NCBI GenBank assembly: GCA_002422725.1
Contig: DITE01000049.1
Span: forward strand, 1-26,756
Reading direction: 5' to 3'
DNA: 26,756 nucleotides
Source: Bacteroidales bacterium UBA6192
Lineage (GTDB): Bacteria; Bacteroidota; Bacteroidia; Bacteroidales; F082
This document shows, one piece after another, positions 16,840-26,704 of the stretch. Each line of letters begins with the position of its first letter. The first letter of the stretch is position 1. A model generated the notes under the pieces. It searched no databases. It was given only the letters and a program-made list of their open reading frames with translations, and was not told where the DNA came from. Made by a program: the position numbers and the translations under genes.

Positions 16840-18617
16840 TTTAAAGCTACAAACACATCCAGAAAGGGGTAGTTCCCTGTAAGTCTGCTATCCTGAAGGT
16901 AGAATGATCTCAAGGCGGGCATATAGGTATCGGCATAATAAGCAGAAAAATAGGTAAATGTAAAGCCGGGTTGTATGATAGCTGCGTTGTTGAACAGGGC
17001 CTGGCTATAGGTAAATTTTATTCGGGTCGAAAATTCCGGCAGGTGAATGATGGTATCATTGTTGGTCTTCTGATACCGTATGATTCCTTTGATATCAAAT
17101 CGTCCAAGCCTGACATCCAGATTGCTGAACAGTGAATAAATGGTTGCTGTGCCACTGAATTGCTGAGGAACAGCAGCTTTGTTCAGGTAAACATAACGGT
17201 CAATCAATTGCCAGCTTGCGCCTGCGGTAATACCGACCAGGGAATAGGAGCCTGTCAGATTGAGAAATCTCGATTTCGAAAAGTTATTCTCCCATCTGAA
17301 GTGGTTTGATTCGAATTTTTTATAAAGCCAGGAGGGTTCCTGATTGATCAGATTTGCCTGGAAAAAGAGTTTGCCGGCATTTTTAGTTTTTGTGCCAAGG
17401 TATTGTGTCAGGTTAGCTTTCATTTCCAGGTCGCCCTGATTTTGCTCGCCACTGATGAGTTTAACTGAGCCATCAAGAAAAGCTGATTTGAGAACGCTGA
17501 TTCTTATAGAAGCAAAAGGATTAAGTTGGGAATAGCTGAATGTTAAAACTGAATCAGGTTTATGCCGCAGATACACATGCTCGACTCCTGCAGCGAGATA
17601 AAATGGAACATCACCGTCGTACTTTTTATATCCGAGTGTATTCCATTGAATGCTATTTCGAAAGGCGTGCTGGTAAATTGAATCATGGGTCTTTTCCTGA
17701 TTTATGGCTGTGTCATAATCAGCATAAAAATCAGCCAGCGGGCTTTTTTCTGAAAAAAGCATCTGGTTCCGGTGATAGGAGAGCCGGTGTGTAATTCTTC
17801 CGGCCTTTATTCTGCTGAGCATCGACCGGATCGAATCGTTTTCATTGGCAGCCGGCGATAGGTTGACATATTGTTCCAGCCCGAAACCGGTTTCTTTGAT
17901 TTGGTTTTGTGCATCGGCCAGATTTATGCCTATAATTCTCCGGTCGGATTCAAGATTATCAAAGAACTGAGCATCATTGACGATGCCTCCATTCTCCTGA
18001 ACGGTAATCTTGTTGTTGTAATAATTTGCTGCAACAGCGTATCGCTCGTCTTTGGTGTTGAACCTGAGGGTGAAATAAGCTGCCCTGTTGTCGGATTTGC
18101 TGTTTTTATAGGGTCCGGGAGAGTTTACCAGATAGTATTCCATTCCAACGAAGAGTCTGGGAGCAAGCTCACGCCCGAAGCTGACATTAAGCTGTTGCTC
18201 CTTTTTCGAGCCCATGATATAATACAAACTCGAAAATGGCTGGTTAGGTATCAGATACCGTATCGATTTGTGATTGCGGATGTATTGATCGAAGGCATGA
18301 CTGACAAGATCAAATCCATTGTTAAAAACAGGGTTAAAATACAGGCTTTTATGGGCCAATCCGGCATTGCAAAGGGTCGAAAATATGTTCATTGACCGTT
18401 GCAGTATGTCGGGATCGCTAACACTGAAAAGGCTTGTGTCGATAAATTTCCCTGAAGTAAGGAAAAGACTGTCAAACGACACATGATAATACTTTACGAG
18501 TGTAGAGTCGAGTTGTGTCTTGGGGATAGTGTCATTGGATGCAAAGGTGCTGTTAGGATATAAACAGCAATATACCAATAAGATAGACAGGAATAATATG
18601 GGTTTTCTGCAAGTCAT
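16701..18617 (-). CDS. Putative outer-membrane porin (Porin_10-like)
   Basis: Predicted outer-membrane beta-barrel of 638 aa. The start is taken at the ATG at 18617, which begins a signal peptide (MTCRKPILFLSILLVYCCL...FAS); an upstream ATG at 18671 adds 18 residues but would overlap the predicted promoter. The body alternates hydrophobic and polar residues as in barrels, with segments such as QLNVSFGRELAPRLFVGMEY, ERYAVAANYYNNKITVQENG and NIFLQYANIIGLSGYYQYMM. It ends YFGVSWRFYQ, with the aromatic residues usual at the end of barrel proteins. These match the Bacteroidota putative porin family known as Porin_10. The gene is convergent with a djlA remnant whose stop is five bases away. Substrate unknown; the family is named a porin by structure rather than by shown transport. 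Confidence 0.8.
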   Translation of the reverse strand: MTCRKPILFLSILLVYCCLYPNSTFASNDTIPKTQLDSTLVKYYHVSFDSLFLTSGKFIDTSLFSVSDPDILQRSMNIFSTLCNAGLAHKSLYFNPVFNNGFDLVSHAFDQYIRNHKSIRYLIPNQPFSSLYYIMGSKKEQQLNVSFGRELAPRLFVGMEYYLVNSPGPYKNSKSDNRAAYFTLRFNTKDERYAVAANYYNNKITVQENGGIVNDAQFFDNLESDRRIIGINLADAQNQIKETGFGLEQYVNLSPAANENDSIRSMLSRIKAGRITHRLSYHRNQMLFSEKSPLADFYADYDTAINQEKTHDSIYQHAFRNSIQWNTLGYKKYDGDVPFYLAAGVEHVYLRHKPDSVLTFSYSQLNPFASIRISVLKSAFLDGSVKLISGEQNQGDLEMKANLTQYLGTKTKNAGKLFFQANLINQEPSWLYKKFESNHFRWENNFSKSRFLNLTGSYSLVGITAGASWQLIDRYVYLNKAAVPQQFSGTATIYSLFSNLDVRLGRFDIKGIIRYQKTNNDTIIHLPEFSTRIKFTYSQALFNNAAIIQPGFTFTYFSAYYADTYMPALRSFYLQDSRLTGNYPFLDVFVALKVKRANIFLQYANIIGLSGYYQYMMVPHYPMRDPRFYFGVSWRFYQ

Positions 18618-18641
18618 ACAATGATTCTGAGAATAGAATGG

Positions 18642-18649
18642 CGAAATTA
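18642..18649 (-). promoter_or_regulatory. Candidate -7 promoter element of the porin gene
   Basis: TAATTTCG on the minus strand (18649-18642) is one base from TAnnTTTG and is followed by CC. It lies 24 bases upstream of the ATG at 18617 and inside the longer reading frame, which supports the shorter start. The gap 18672-18916 otherwise contains only a weak TAATTTAG (18876-18883) that might serve the next gene, and no convincing gene. Confidence 0.4.
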
Positions 18650-18916
18650 AGGATATATTGTATAAGTGCATTACTTTTCAGGCAGGTTTATCAGGGGCGG
18701 CAAGATTTGTGGGAAGTGGGGCAGGGCAGGGGGCAGACAAAAGGGGTCGATATTGAATGGGGAAGTGTATAGAGCTTTCCACTATGCCATTTTGACAATA
18801 CAAGCCAGCGTTAAACTATTCAAGAAAGTTATCAAACATTTACTTATTTGATTAACAATGTGTAAATATAGTTACTAATTTAGCAGTAGCAATCTTCAAA
18901 CCCAAATTCTAACAAA

Positions 18917-21900
18917 ATGGCACATCAAATAAATTTCAAAACCAAGGCTGTTATCACAATGATATGGCTTTGTTTAAGCTTTTCATCTTTGGCAACTGCG
19001 CAAACAATTCAGATTGATACTACCTTTAGTACAAATGGAGTAGTTTACCCATTTAACCAGGTAGATTCTATTTACGGATTAAACGTTTCCGGACATATTA
19101 CCCTGTACAGCGACACGAGTCTTGTCCGAATGGTTCTTGTTGATGAGAATAATATTAAGTATATGGTACACGAAGCCTATCCACTCATTACGACAAGTAT
19201 GAATTTTGATATTACGAACATATGTGATGAGACATGCTATTTAAATGAGATTAAGCCAGTATCATTAATAATTTATGTTAATCAAGCATCTTTTATCATT
19301 TCAAGTATAACTTATTTTACCCATTTTGTTGAAAATTCTGAATTATTGGGATATCAATCAAAGCGATTGAATGATACTTTGAAAGTACAAAACATGAATT
19401 CCAATATATTAAGTAAAGGATGGAATTGGGTTGCTGGACATACACCTGTGGTTGAAATGACTTATGAAGAAAAAGCAAATCAGTTTGGGGATTATTATAA
19501 TCTTCAAGGATTTGAATATTATATTGAAGGCGTCTACGATTATATTTCGAAGTATCAGGATGAAAGTTATGTTTCAAATATAGTTGAAAATTTTGACTGG
19601 AGAGATAGACATGGGGCAAATATAAATGAGGCAGGAAATATTTACTATGGAGGACCTTACGGTTGGATCACACCATTGTTAAAAAGTCAGGGGTCGTGTC
19701 TTTCCTGTACTGCCTTTGGCATTACCTCCTTGATTGAATCTATGACAAACCTATATTTTAATAGTCAATATCAATTAGATTTATCTGAAATGGATGTTTG
19801 GTGTGGATGTTCAGGTGTTTGTACCACCGGTGGATTACGTCCAAGCATTGCATTAAATAAAGTAAGAGATTATGGTATTGTAAATGAAGAATGTTATATC
19901 TATGAGCCTCCTTGTTCGTCTGGAAATTCAATCTGTTCAAATCCTGACATTAAAATAAAAATTGACGAGTATAAAACGGTAGACAATTATGGCAAATTTG
20001 ACTCAATTAAGTCACAACTAATAAGGTATGGCCCACTTGCTCAGTGGTTATTGGATGGGAATTTTAATCATGAGATGCTTTTAATTGGGTATAGATTTGA
20101 TGCTGAATTAAATACAACGATTTGGATTTATAAAGACAGTTATAATACTATCCGGGAAATGAGAATTTCATCAACTGCCGTCATGCACCAAACACATGCC
20201 GTAGACCAGGGAATAAATCTCGGAATGCACCAATTAATTGGTAATGATTATGAGCGTAATTGTAGGGATTATGATCAAGATGGCTATTATAACTGGGGAG
20301 TCGGATTTAGAATGGATAATTGTGGTGATGAAAACATGCCTCAGGACAGCGACGATTCAAATCCCCGTCTCGGACCCTTTGATGATAACTATTTCAGCGT
20401 TCCTGTTGCACCTGTGATGATGGTCAAACAAGGTAATAGTATAATTCATCAAAACGGTTTTTATAGCTTTTATAACGGAGCCTGGCCAGTAGACCATGAA
20501 GAGGTGTTGACCTTTACAATAACAAACACGGGAACAGCCCAATTAAACCTTATGCCTAATTTATTCGGCGAAGGAACTATATCCTTGAACGATAATACCC
20601 AAAATGATTTTTCAGTGGAGTCAGATGTATTGAGTAAAACCATACCTATGGGAAACGGTTTCACTACCTTTAGTATCAAGTTTAAACTCAATGAGCCCAT
20701 CACGGAAACCAAGATGGTTACGGTTACCATCCATTTGGATGAAGATGACATGGAGGATTTCATCTTCACCATCGTATTTGCTGAGTGTGCAGAAAACATT
20801 GCTATAGAATCTGTACAAGAATCAACCTCATGGGATGGAACCATGATAAAATTAGGTGATGTGATTGTAGAGACAGATGCTGTGTTAACCATTACAGGAA
20901 ATGTTGCTTTTTCTCAGGATGCAAACCTGTTTGTTGAGAAAGGCGGAACCCTTATCATTGATGGAGGCCACTTGACTTCATTGTGCAATACATCATGGAA
21001 AGGTGTTGATGTTTGGGGAGATATTAACAAAACCCAATATTATAATCCTCCACAAGTTAGACAAGAACAAGGAGTAATTAGAATAATCAACGGCGGCAAA
21101 ATCAGTTATGCCAAACAAGCCATTGAAACCATCAGGTATGTAAACGACATAGCTGATTTGACAACGAGTGGGGGCATTGTAATTATTAATGATGGAAACA
21201 TTGAAAATTGTATAGAAGGTGTTGTTTTCTATCCCTATGAGAATTTTTATCCTGACAAGAGTTATCCCCAGACTAACTGGAGCCGATTCAACAAAGCGCA
21301 TTTTATTAACGACCAGATTTACCCGGAAGCTCAAATCTACTTTAACGGCGTTGCAGGTATAACGATACGAGGTTCAAATTTTGAAAATAAAGTTCCTGTG
21401 TCAATTTTTCAAAATACTACACAAGGCATTTATAGTTACAACAGTGGGTTTTCTGTTTCACAAACCGACTTGCCTCCCTATCCGACCGGCGGTTCTATAC
21501 AATCCACTTTTAAAGGATTTGATTATGGAATAAGGGCCCTTTCGGGACGTAAGTCCGAATACATGAGTATCCGCTCATCGGTATTCGAAGACAACAAAAG
21601 GAGCATTTACCTGTCGTCCATCGAAACTTCGGTGATTACCCAAAACGAATTCAGGGTGCATGATAATTTCTCCAAGTACAATGACGATACAACGCTAGTG
21701 GGTTTATACCTTGATAACCAATCAAGTAATTTTACCATCGAAGAAAATCAATTTTATAGCAAACTTCCTTACTCTTCACTTCTATCGAAGAAATGTGTTG
21801 GGATAGTTGTTAACAACTCTGGCCAACAGCCCAACGAATTATACAACAACAGTTTTGATAAACTAACGGTGGGTATTGAAGCCATAGGTGAAAACCGGGA

Positions 21901-23449
21901 TGCCGAAGGGGCAGGGTTGTGCATTAAATGTAATGATTTTAATGAGTGTGTTACTGATATATATGTAGTCTCTGATGAGGGATCATCAACATATCAAGGG
22001 ATTGCCCTAATGCAGGGTGATATTGCCCCTGAACCTCCACCTGGTATCGAACCTGATCCAACTATTTCTGCTGGTAATACGTTTTCGGCCAAATACGATA
22101 ACACAATAAATTATTTTAATGAGGAAGATTGTAATCCGATTATTTATACTTATCATGGTATTTACAATGGTCAAAGATTTAAGTTAAAACCTGACCCCAT
22201 TTACCCACAATTTCCTTCGACACACATTGAACTTTTTGTTGATCCGAGTGTAGAGTATTACTCCAAAGCTAATGCTTGTCCGACAAATATTGGGAGCAGT
22301 ATAAATTCAGATTTAGAGAAAAGCTTGTTAATGACTGAAACTGTAACTACCGAAGCATATACCGATACCTTAAACATGTTGGTTGACGGAGGTGATACTG
22401 AAAACCTTAACTGGGAAGTGCAATTAAGCTTCCCGGGGGAAGCCTTGGAAATAAGGCAATTGTTATTAAACGAGTCTCCTTACTTATCTGACACTGTATT
22501 GAAATCGGCCATCTATAAAGAAAATGTACTCCCCAATGCCATGATCAGGGATATTTTAACGGCCAATCCGCAATCAGCAAAATCACGTGAAGTACTACAA
22601 ACTATCAATGGCCGCATTAATCCAATGCCCGATTATATGATGGATGAAATCATGCAAGGGGCTACAGTTTATGGCTCCAAAGAGCTTATCGAACAGCGGC
22701 TTGCATTGCACAAAACCAAAAGAGATAAATCGATGACAAGACTGTTACAATACTATAGAAGCGACACCTTGAACCAGGCCGCATCTACAGATAGCACCAT
22801 TGTCCTCTTGCAAAGCCAGCAGCATCAAAAGCCCCATTACGAATTAGCAATGTTATACGTAAACAGAAATGATTCTATTAACGCTTTTACAACATTAGAG
22901 AACATCAACACGAATTTTAATCTTACTCAAAAGCAAGCGGTGGTTCATGCGCTTTATGCTGATCTGTTGACAATTCAATGGGAAATGAAAAAAACAAATG
23001 CTCTCCTTCCTGACAGTCTTCAAATTAATGAATTATTTGACATTGCTTCTTACTTGAAAACAAAACCGGGTACCTATGCATTGAATATGCTTATCCGTGC
23101 AGGGGAACTTTTGTATGAGGAACCTGTATATTTTCCACCCACTTTTAAGGTGAAACCCATCTGGAATTTAAAAGGTAAAAATGAGAACAAAAAGCCCTCG
23201 TTTCTAATGGTTTTCCCCAATCCTGCCGTAAGTTACCTTACAGCCGTGTATTTACTTCAGGGAGATGTTACCCAAGCCTGTATTACACTAAGCGACATTG
23301 AAGGAAACGTACTAAAAAAAATTGATTTGTCAGACAAACAATCGCAAATTATTGTTCCTACTGATGGGTGTAGTGCAGGAACTTATGTCCTCAAACTCAT
23401 TGGCAATGGCAAGATGATTGATAGTAACAAAGTAGTCATTGTAAAATAG
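18917..23449 (+). CDS. Secreted papain-like (C1A) peptidase with beta-helix and T9SS type A sorting domain
   Basis: 1,510-aa predicted T9SS cargo. Parts in order: signal peptide (TMIWLCLSFSSLATAQ); a beta-rich N-terminal region; a C1A peptidase domain (about 220-430) starting FDWRDRHGA; a Ca-binding-like DYDQDGYYNWG ... DSDDSNPRLGP stretch (about 450-488); a choice-of-anchor D/HYDIN-like beta-sandwich (about 515-625); a right-handed beta-helix-like region (about 630-1075); a helical region (about 1120-1410, ILTANPQSAKSREVLQ); and a T9SS type A sorting domain (about 1428-1510, VFPNPAVSYL). In the peptidase domain QGSCLSCTAF gives Gln258 and catalytic Cys264, and NHEMLLIGY gives His385. The usual KNSW box reads KDSY, so the active-site Asn is Asp407, and the Trp after the Cys is Thr. 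It is the first gene of an operon; the next starts six bases after its stop. Substrate unknown. Confidence 0.87.
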   Translation: MAHQINFKTKAVITMIWLCLSFSSLATAQTIQIDTTFSTNGVVYPFNQVDSIYGLNVSGHITLYSDTSLVRMVLVDENNIKYMVHEAYPLITTSMNFDITNICDETCYLNEIKPVSLIIYVNQASFIISSITYFTHFVENSELLGYQSKRLNDTLKVQNMNSNILSKGWNWVAGHTPVVEMTYEEKANQFGDYYNLQGFEYYIEGVYDYISKYQDESYVSNIVENFDWRDRHGANINEAGNIYYGGPYGWITPLLKSQGSCLSCTAFGITSLIESMTNLYFNSQYQLDLSEMDVWCGCSGVCTTGGLRPSIALNKVRDYGIVNEECYIYEPPCSSGNSICSNPDIKIKIDEYKTVDNYGKFDSIKSQLIRYGPLAQWLLDGNFNHEMLLIGYRFDAELNTTIWIYKDSYNTIREMRISSTAVMHQTHAVDQGINLGMHQLIGNDYERNCRDYDQDGYYNWGVGFRMDNCGDENMPQDSDDSNPRLGPFDDNYFSVPVAPVMMVKQGNSIIHQNGFYSFYNGAWPVDHEEVLTFTITNTGTAQLNLMPNLFGEGTISLNDNTQNDFSVESDVLSKTIPMGNGFTTFSIKFKLNEPITETKMVTVTIHLDEDDMEDFIFTIVFAECAENIAIESVQESTSWDGTMIKLGDVIVETDAVLTITGNVAFSQDANLFVEKGGTLIIDGGHLTSLCNTSWKGVDVWGDINKTQYYNPPQVRQEQGVIRIINGGKISYAKQAIETIRYVNDIADLTTSGGIVIINDGNIENCIEGVVFYPYENFYPDKSYPQTNWSRFNKAHFINDQIYPEAQIYFNGVAGITIRGSNFENKVPVSIFQNTTQGIYSYNSGFSVSQTDLPPYPTGGSIQSTFKGFDYGIRALSGRKSEYMSIRSSVFEDNKRSIYLSSIETSVITQNEFRVHDNFSKYNDDTTLVGLYLDNQSSNFTIEENQFYSKLPYSSLLSKKCVGIVVNNSGQQPNELYNNSFDKLTVGIEAIGENRDAEGAGLCIKCNDFNECVTDIYVVSDEGSSTYQGIALMQGDIAPEPPPGIEPDPTISAGNTFSAKYDNTINYFNEEDCNPIIYTYHGIYNGQRFKLKPDPIYPQFPSTHIELFVDPSVEYYSKANACPTNIGSSINSDLEKSLLMTETVTTEAYTDTLNMLVDGGDTENLNWEVQLSFPGEALEIRQLLLNESPYLSDTVLKSAIYKENVLPNAMIRDILTANPQSAKSREVLQTINGRINPMPDYMMDEIMQGATVYGSKELIEQRLALHKTKRDKSMTRLLQYYRSDTLNQAASTDSTIVLLQSQQHQKPHYELAMLYVNRNDSINAFTTLENINTNFNLTQKQAVVHALYADLLTIQWEMKKTNALLPDSLQINELFDIASYLKTKPGTYALNMLIRAGELLYEEPVYFPPTFKVKPIWNLKGKNENKKPSFLMVFPNPAVSYLTAVYLLQGDVTQACITLSDIEGNVLKKIDLSDKQSQIIVPTDGCSAGTYVLKLIGNGKMIDSNKVVIVK

Positions 23450-23454
23450 AAATC

Positions 23455-25026
23455 ATGAAATCCCTACAGATTATTATACTTATTGCTTATTTTGCATTTA
23501 CGGGCAATGCAATGGCACAAACCCGCTGGATAAGAACCTACCATGATGATATAAATGCACCGTACATTAATATCCTAAAATCATACGATCAGGGATATTT
23601 ATTAACAGGACTTATAAATGCAAACTATCCCCGATATAATTGGCTTATTAAGACGGATATTAATGGTGAGGTAATATGGGAGAAAATAATAGGACAGGGA
23701 ATAAATACGATCCTTCTTTATGGAATGGGCATGAATAATAGCGGCGATATATATTTAAGTGGCAGCACAACTATCGAAGATGCTTTCGGTTATGCTGATC
23801 CAATGTTAATGAAAATAAATGCCTGCGGTGAAAAGCAGTGGTGCAGGATTTTTACTACTCCGGATCATCCTGATTATGGTTTTGGTCTTTGTACCACATC
23901 GGACGGTGGCTGTGCCATGATATTAGGATTTACAGGAGAACCTTTCATGGGCGACAGAATTTGTCTTGCCAGATTCAATTGCTTAGGGGATTTGTTGTGG
24001 AAACAGTGTTACAATACTGCAGACTCGATGAAAGGAAATGAAATGGGTATGGAAATTATAACAACACCTGACAAGGGTTTTTTAATTACTGGTTTTTGCT
24101 ATCACTCCAACCCAGAAGATACACTTGCATATTTGAGTCCATATTTTCTTAAAGTTGATTCACTTGGTAATTTTATTTGGGAAACTGTTTCTGGTCATCA
24201 TCCGTGGAACGCTGAAGGTGAAGCATGGACGACAGTCGTTAGTCCAGATAATAAATATTATTATTCATCAATTAGTCACTATTATCGAAATGGGACATCT
24301 GCACCTGCATTACTGAAAATGGATTTGGCTGGGAACGTAATAGATGTGTATGATATTGCAACTCCCAATATTGTTGGAAAAATGACAAATGCTCGATTCA
24401 TTTCTGACTCAACCCTTGTTTCCAGTGCAGCCTGGGGAACAATTATCAGTGGAGTGCCAAAAGCAGTAATTATTGATACTATAGGGAATCGGCTTGATGA
24501 AGAATTTCTGCTGCAAAATGACTATATGGCACGTACAGAAACTTCATTAGATAATAAACTACTATTTTACACTCAAGATTACGATGAAAATGAAGATCAA
24601 TTTGATGTATACCTCTTCAAACTCAACCAACAACTTGAAAGTGATACCCTTTATAGCCAATTGTTTAACTATGACAGCCTTTGCCCGCACCAAATTGCCT
24701 GGGATACCATTGTACAGGACAATTGCGGGTTGATAGTGGGCGATCAGGAGATCAAAGTAGAAACAACCCTTACGAATATCTTACAGATTTTCCCCAATCC
24801 GGCAGGAGATTACTGCATCATTGAATATGATTTGTCCATGTTCGAAGGAGAAACCAATATTGCAATAACTGACTTGTACGGCAGAAACCTGTTGTCGTTT
24901 AACCCAGAAAATACACATACCCAGAAAACAATTTCATTAGCCGGTTTTTCCGCAGGAGTTTATTTTGTAAATCTGTCAATAAACGGCATCAGGAAAGAAT
25001 CAGTAAAATTAATCGTGGTTAAATGA
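23455..25026 (+). CDS. Secreted seven-bladed beta-propeller protein with T9SS type A sorting domain, paralog 1
   Basis: 523 aa, starting six bases after the C1A peptidase gene, so almost certainly co-transcribed. An N-terminal signal peptide (MKSLQIIILIAYFAFTGNAMA, cleaved before or after Q) is followed by seven blade-like repeats of the form hIKhDxxGxhhW: WLIKTDINGEVIW, LMKINACGEKQW, CLARFNCLGDLLW, FLKVDSLGNFIW, LLKMDLAGNVID, VIIDTIGNRLD and YLFKLNQQLESDT. A T9SS type A sorting domain follows from about residue 440 (ILQIFPNPAGDYCIIEY) to the end. There are no catalytic motifs, so a binding or scaffold role is the most that can be said. The gene is rich in A+T compared with its paralog downstream. 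Its 3' end is nearly identical to that paralog. Confidence 0.85.
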   Translation: MKSLQIIILIAYFAFTGNAMAQTRWIRTYHDDINAPYINILKSYDQGYLLTGLINANYPRYNWLIKTDINGEVIWEKIIGQGINTILLYGMGMNNSGDIYLSGSTTIEDAFGYADPMLMKINACGEKQWCRIFTTPDHPDYGFGLCTTSDGGCAMILGFTGEPFMGDRICLARFNCLGDLLWKQCYNTADSMKGNEMGMEIITTPDKGFLITGFCYHSNPEDTLAYLSPYFLKVDSLGNFIWETVSGHHPWNAEGEAWTTVVSPDNKYYYSSISHYYRNGTSAPALLKMDLAGNVIDVYDIATPNIVGKMTNARFISDSTLVSSAAWGTIISGVPKAVIIDTIGNRLDEEFLLQNDYMARTETSLDNKLLFYTQDYDENEDQFDVYLFKLNQQLESDTLYSQLFNYDSLCPHQIAWDTIVQDNCGLIVGDQEIKVETTLTNILQIFPNPAGDYCIIEYDLSMFEGETNIAITDLYGRNLLSFNPENTHTQKTISLAGFSAGVYFVNLSINGIRKESVKLIVVK

Positions 25027-26603
25027 TAAGCGTATTAAAAAATATTGCTCCAATTATACTCATTACGATGGTGATGCAGATAAACCTTGTGGCACAAAGC
25101 CGCTGGGTAAATAATTACCTGGAAGGTGAAGACCCCTTTGTTGAAAGCCTGTTGAAACATTATGATGGAGGTTATCTGCTGTCCGGAAGATTTGGTCCCA
25201 ATTACCCCTCGTATAACTGGCTGATAAAGACTGATGTTAATGGTGAAATGCTTTGGAAAAAAGTGTTTGGCACGGAAAACTCCTCCCTTGTTCTATTAGC
25301 TGATATAGGCTTAAATTCTTATGGGGATATTTATTTAATAGGCTTAACAGGTTATTACAATGAGGAAAGCTATGACCCCCTGATCATGAAGTTGAATGCC
25401 TGTGGCGAAAAACAATGGTGCCGGGTATTTGTGGAGGATGGAATCAACTTTTCCAATGCATTGGTGGTTACTCCGGATGCCGGGCTGGTGGTGGTATTAA
25501 GGTATATGAATTCCACCTATTTAACCGACCGGATATGTCTGGCAAAATTTAATGTCTCTGGTGATATGTTGTGGAAAGAATGTTATAACAGTTCCGACAC
25601 CTCCCTTCACAATGAAGATGCCTTTAATCTCACCCTGGCGCCGGATGGGGGATTCCTTATTTCAGGTTACTGTGGCTATGAAGACCCCAATCCTCCTCAT
25701 TCCTGGTGGGATAAGCCCTATTATATAAAAACGGATTCACTGGGTAACTTCGAGTGGGAAACAGTGGTACATAAAGAAGTGTCCGACAAGGGCGGTATGG
25801 CCTGGAGTACGGTATTAGGTCCTGATAGTAATTATTTTTATTCATCATTAAGTCATTACTACCACCCACCCTTCGGCGATGCCCCGGCTTTACTTAAAAT
25901 GGATATGTCGGGGGATGTTGTGGGGATTTACGACCTGGCTCAACCCAACGAGTACGGTAAAATGATAGAAGCCAAATTTGTTACCGACAGCACACTTATG
26001 GCCAGTGCCTTATGGGGTAACGTACTGGTTGGCGGGCCGAAAGCGGTCATTATAGACACCTTGGGCAACATCATCCGGCAAACCGGTTTATTACAAAATG
26101 AATGGCTGGCCGCAACAGAAGTTACTTTTGACGGTAAGTTGTTGTATTTCACCAATATAAACGACAACAACGGGAACTTCGATGCTTACCTCTTCAAACT
26201 CAACCAACAACTTGAAAGTGATACCCTTTATAGCCAATTGTTTAACTATGACAGCCTTTGCCCATATCAAATTGTTTCGGATACCATTGTGCAGGACAAT
26301 TGCGGGTTGATAGTTGGCGATCAGGAAATCAAGGCAGAAACAAACCTGACGAATATCCTACAAATTTTCCCCAATCCGGCAAGCGATTACTGTATCATTG
26401 AATATGATTTGTCCCGTTTTGAGGGAGAAGCCACTATTTCCATTACAGACCTGTACGATAGAAAGTTGTTATCGTTTAATCTGGCAAATACACATGCTCA
26501 GAAGACAATATCGTTGGCTGATTTTTCCGCAGGAATCTATTTTGTAAATCTTTCAGAAAACGGCACCAGGAAAGAATCAGTAAAACTAATCGTGGTTAGA
26601 TGA
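25023..26603 (+). CDS. Secreted seven-bladed beta-propeller protein with T9SS type A sorting domain, paralog 2
   Basis: 526 aa; its ATG overlaps the previous stop by four bases (ATGA), indicating translational coupling and a shared transcript. A signal peptide (VLKNIAPIILITMVMQINLVAQ) is followed by the same seven blade repeats as paralog 1 (WLIKTDVNGEMLW, IMKLNACGEKQW, CLAKFNVSGDMLW, YIKTDSLGNFEW, LLKMDMSGDVVG, VIIDTLGNIIR, YLFKLNQQLESDT). The T9SS type A sorting domain covers about residues 444-526. Blade regions differ moderately from paralog 1, while the last roughly 140 residues are almost the same; 77 bases (26187-26263) are identical to 24610-24686. Base composition is visibly less A+T-rich than paralog 1. 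It is the last gene of the operon, about 100 bases before a strong terminator. Confidence 0.85.
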   Translation: MISVLKNIAPIILITMVMQINLVAQSRWVNNYLEGEDPFVESLLKHYDGGYLLSGRFGPNYPSYNWLIKTDVNGEMLWKKVFGTENSSLVLLADIGLNSYGDIYLIGLTGYYNEESYDPLIMKLNACGEKQWCRVFVEDGINFSNALVVTPDAGLVVVLRYMNSTYLTDRICLAKFNVSGDMLWKECYNSSDTSLHNEDAFNLTLAPDGGFLISGYCGYEDPNPPHSWWDKPYYIKTDSLGNFEWETVVHKEVSDKGGMAWSTVLGPDSNYFYSSLSHYYHPPFGDAPALLKMDMSGDVVGIYDLAQPNEYGKMIEAKFVTDSTLMASALWGNVLVGGPKAVIIDTLGNIIRQTGLLQNEWLAATEVTFDGKLLYFTNINDNNGNFDAYLFKLNQQLESDTLYSQLFNYDSLCPYQIVSDTIVQDNCGLIVGDQEIKAETNLTNILQIFPNPASDYCIIEYDLSRFEGEATISITDLYDRKLLSFNLANTHAQKTISLADFSAGIYFVNLSENGTRKESVKLIVVR

Positions 26604-26704
26604 TAACTGAATGTCACTTTCTCCACCTCAACAATACGTCTTGAGGTAGTTTCATAATAATATAGGCTATCCCGCCCTAAGTGTAATGACGCAGGGTCTA
26701 AATC

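Noticed and set aside
17871..18395. Plus-strand open frame of 174 aa opposite the porin gene
   Set aside because: It lies wholly within the porin, which has a signal peptide, barrel pattern and family match; the opposite frame has no recognisable features.
18666..18851. Plus-strand frame of 61 aa upstream of the C1A peptidase gene
   Set aside because: No family resemblance, an odd Gly/Arg/Lys-rich start, and it overlaps the divergent promoter zone between the porin and peptidase genes.
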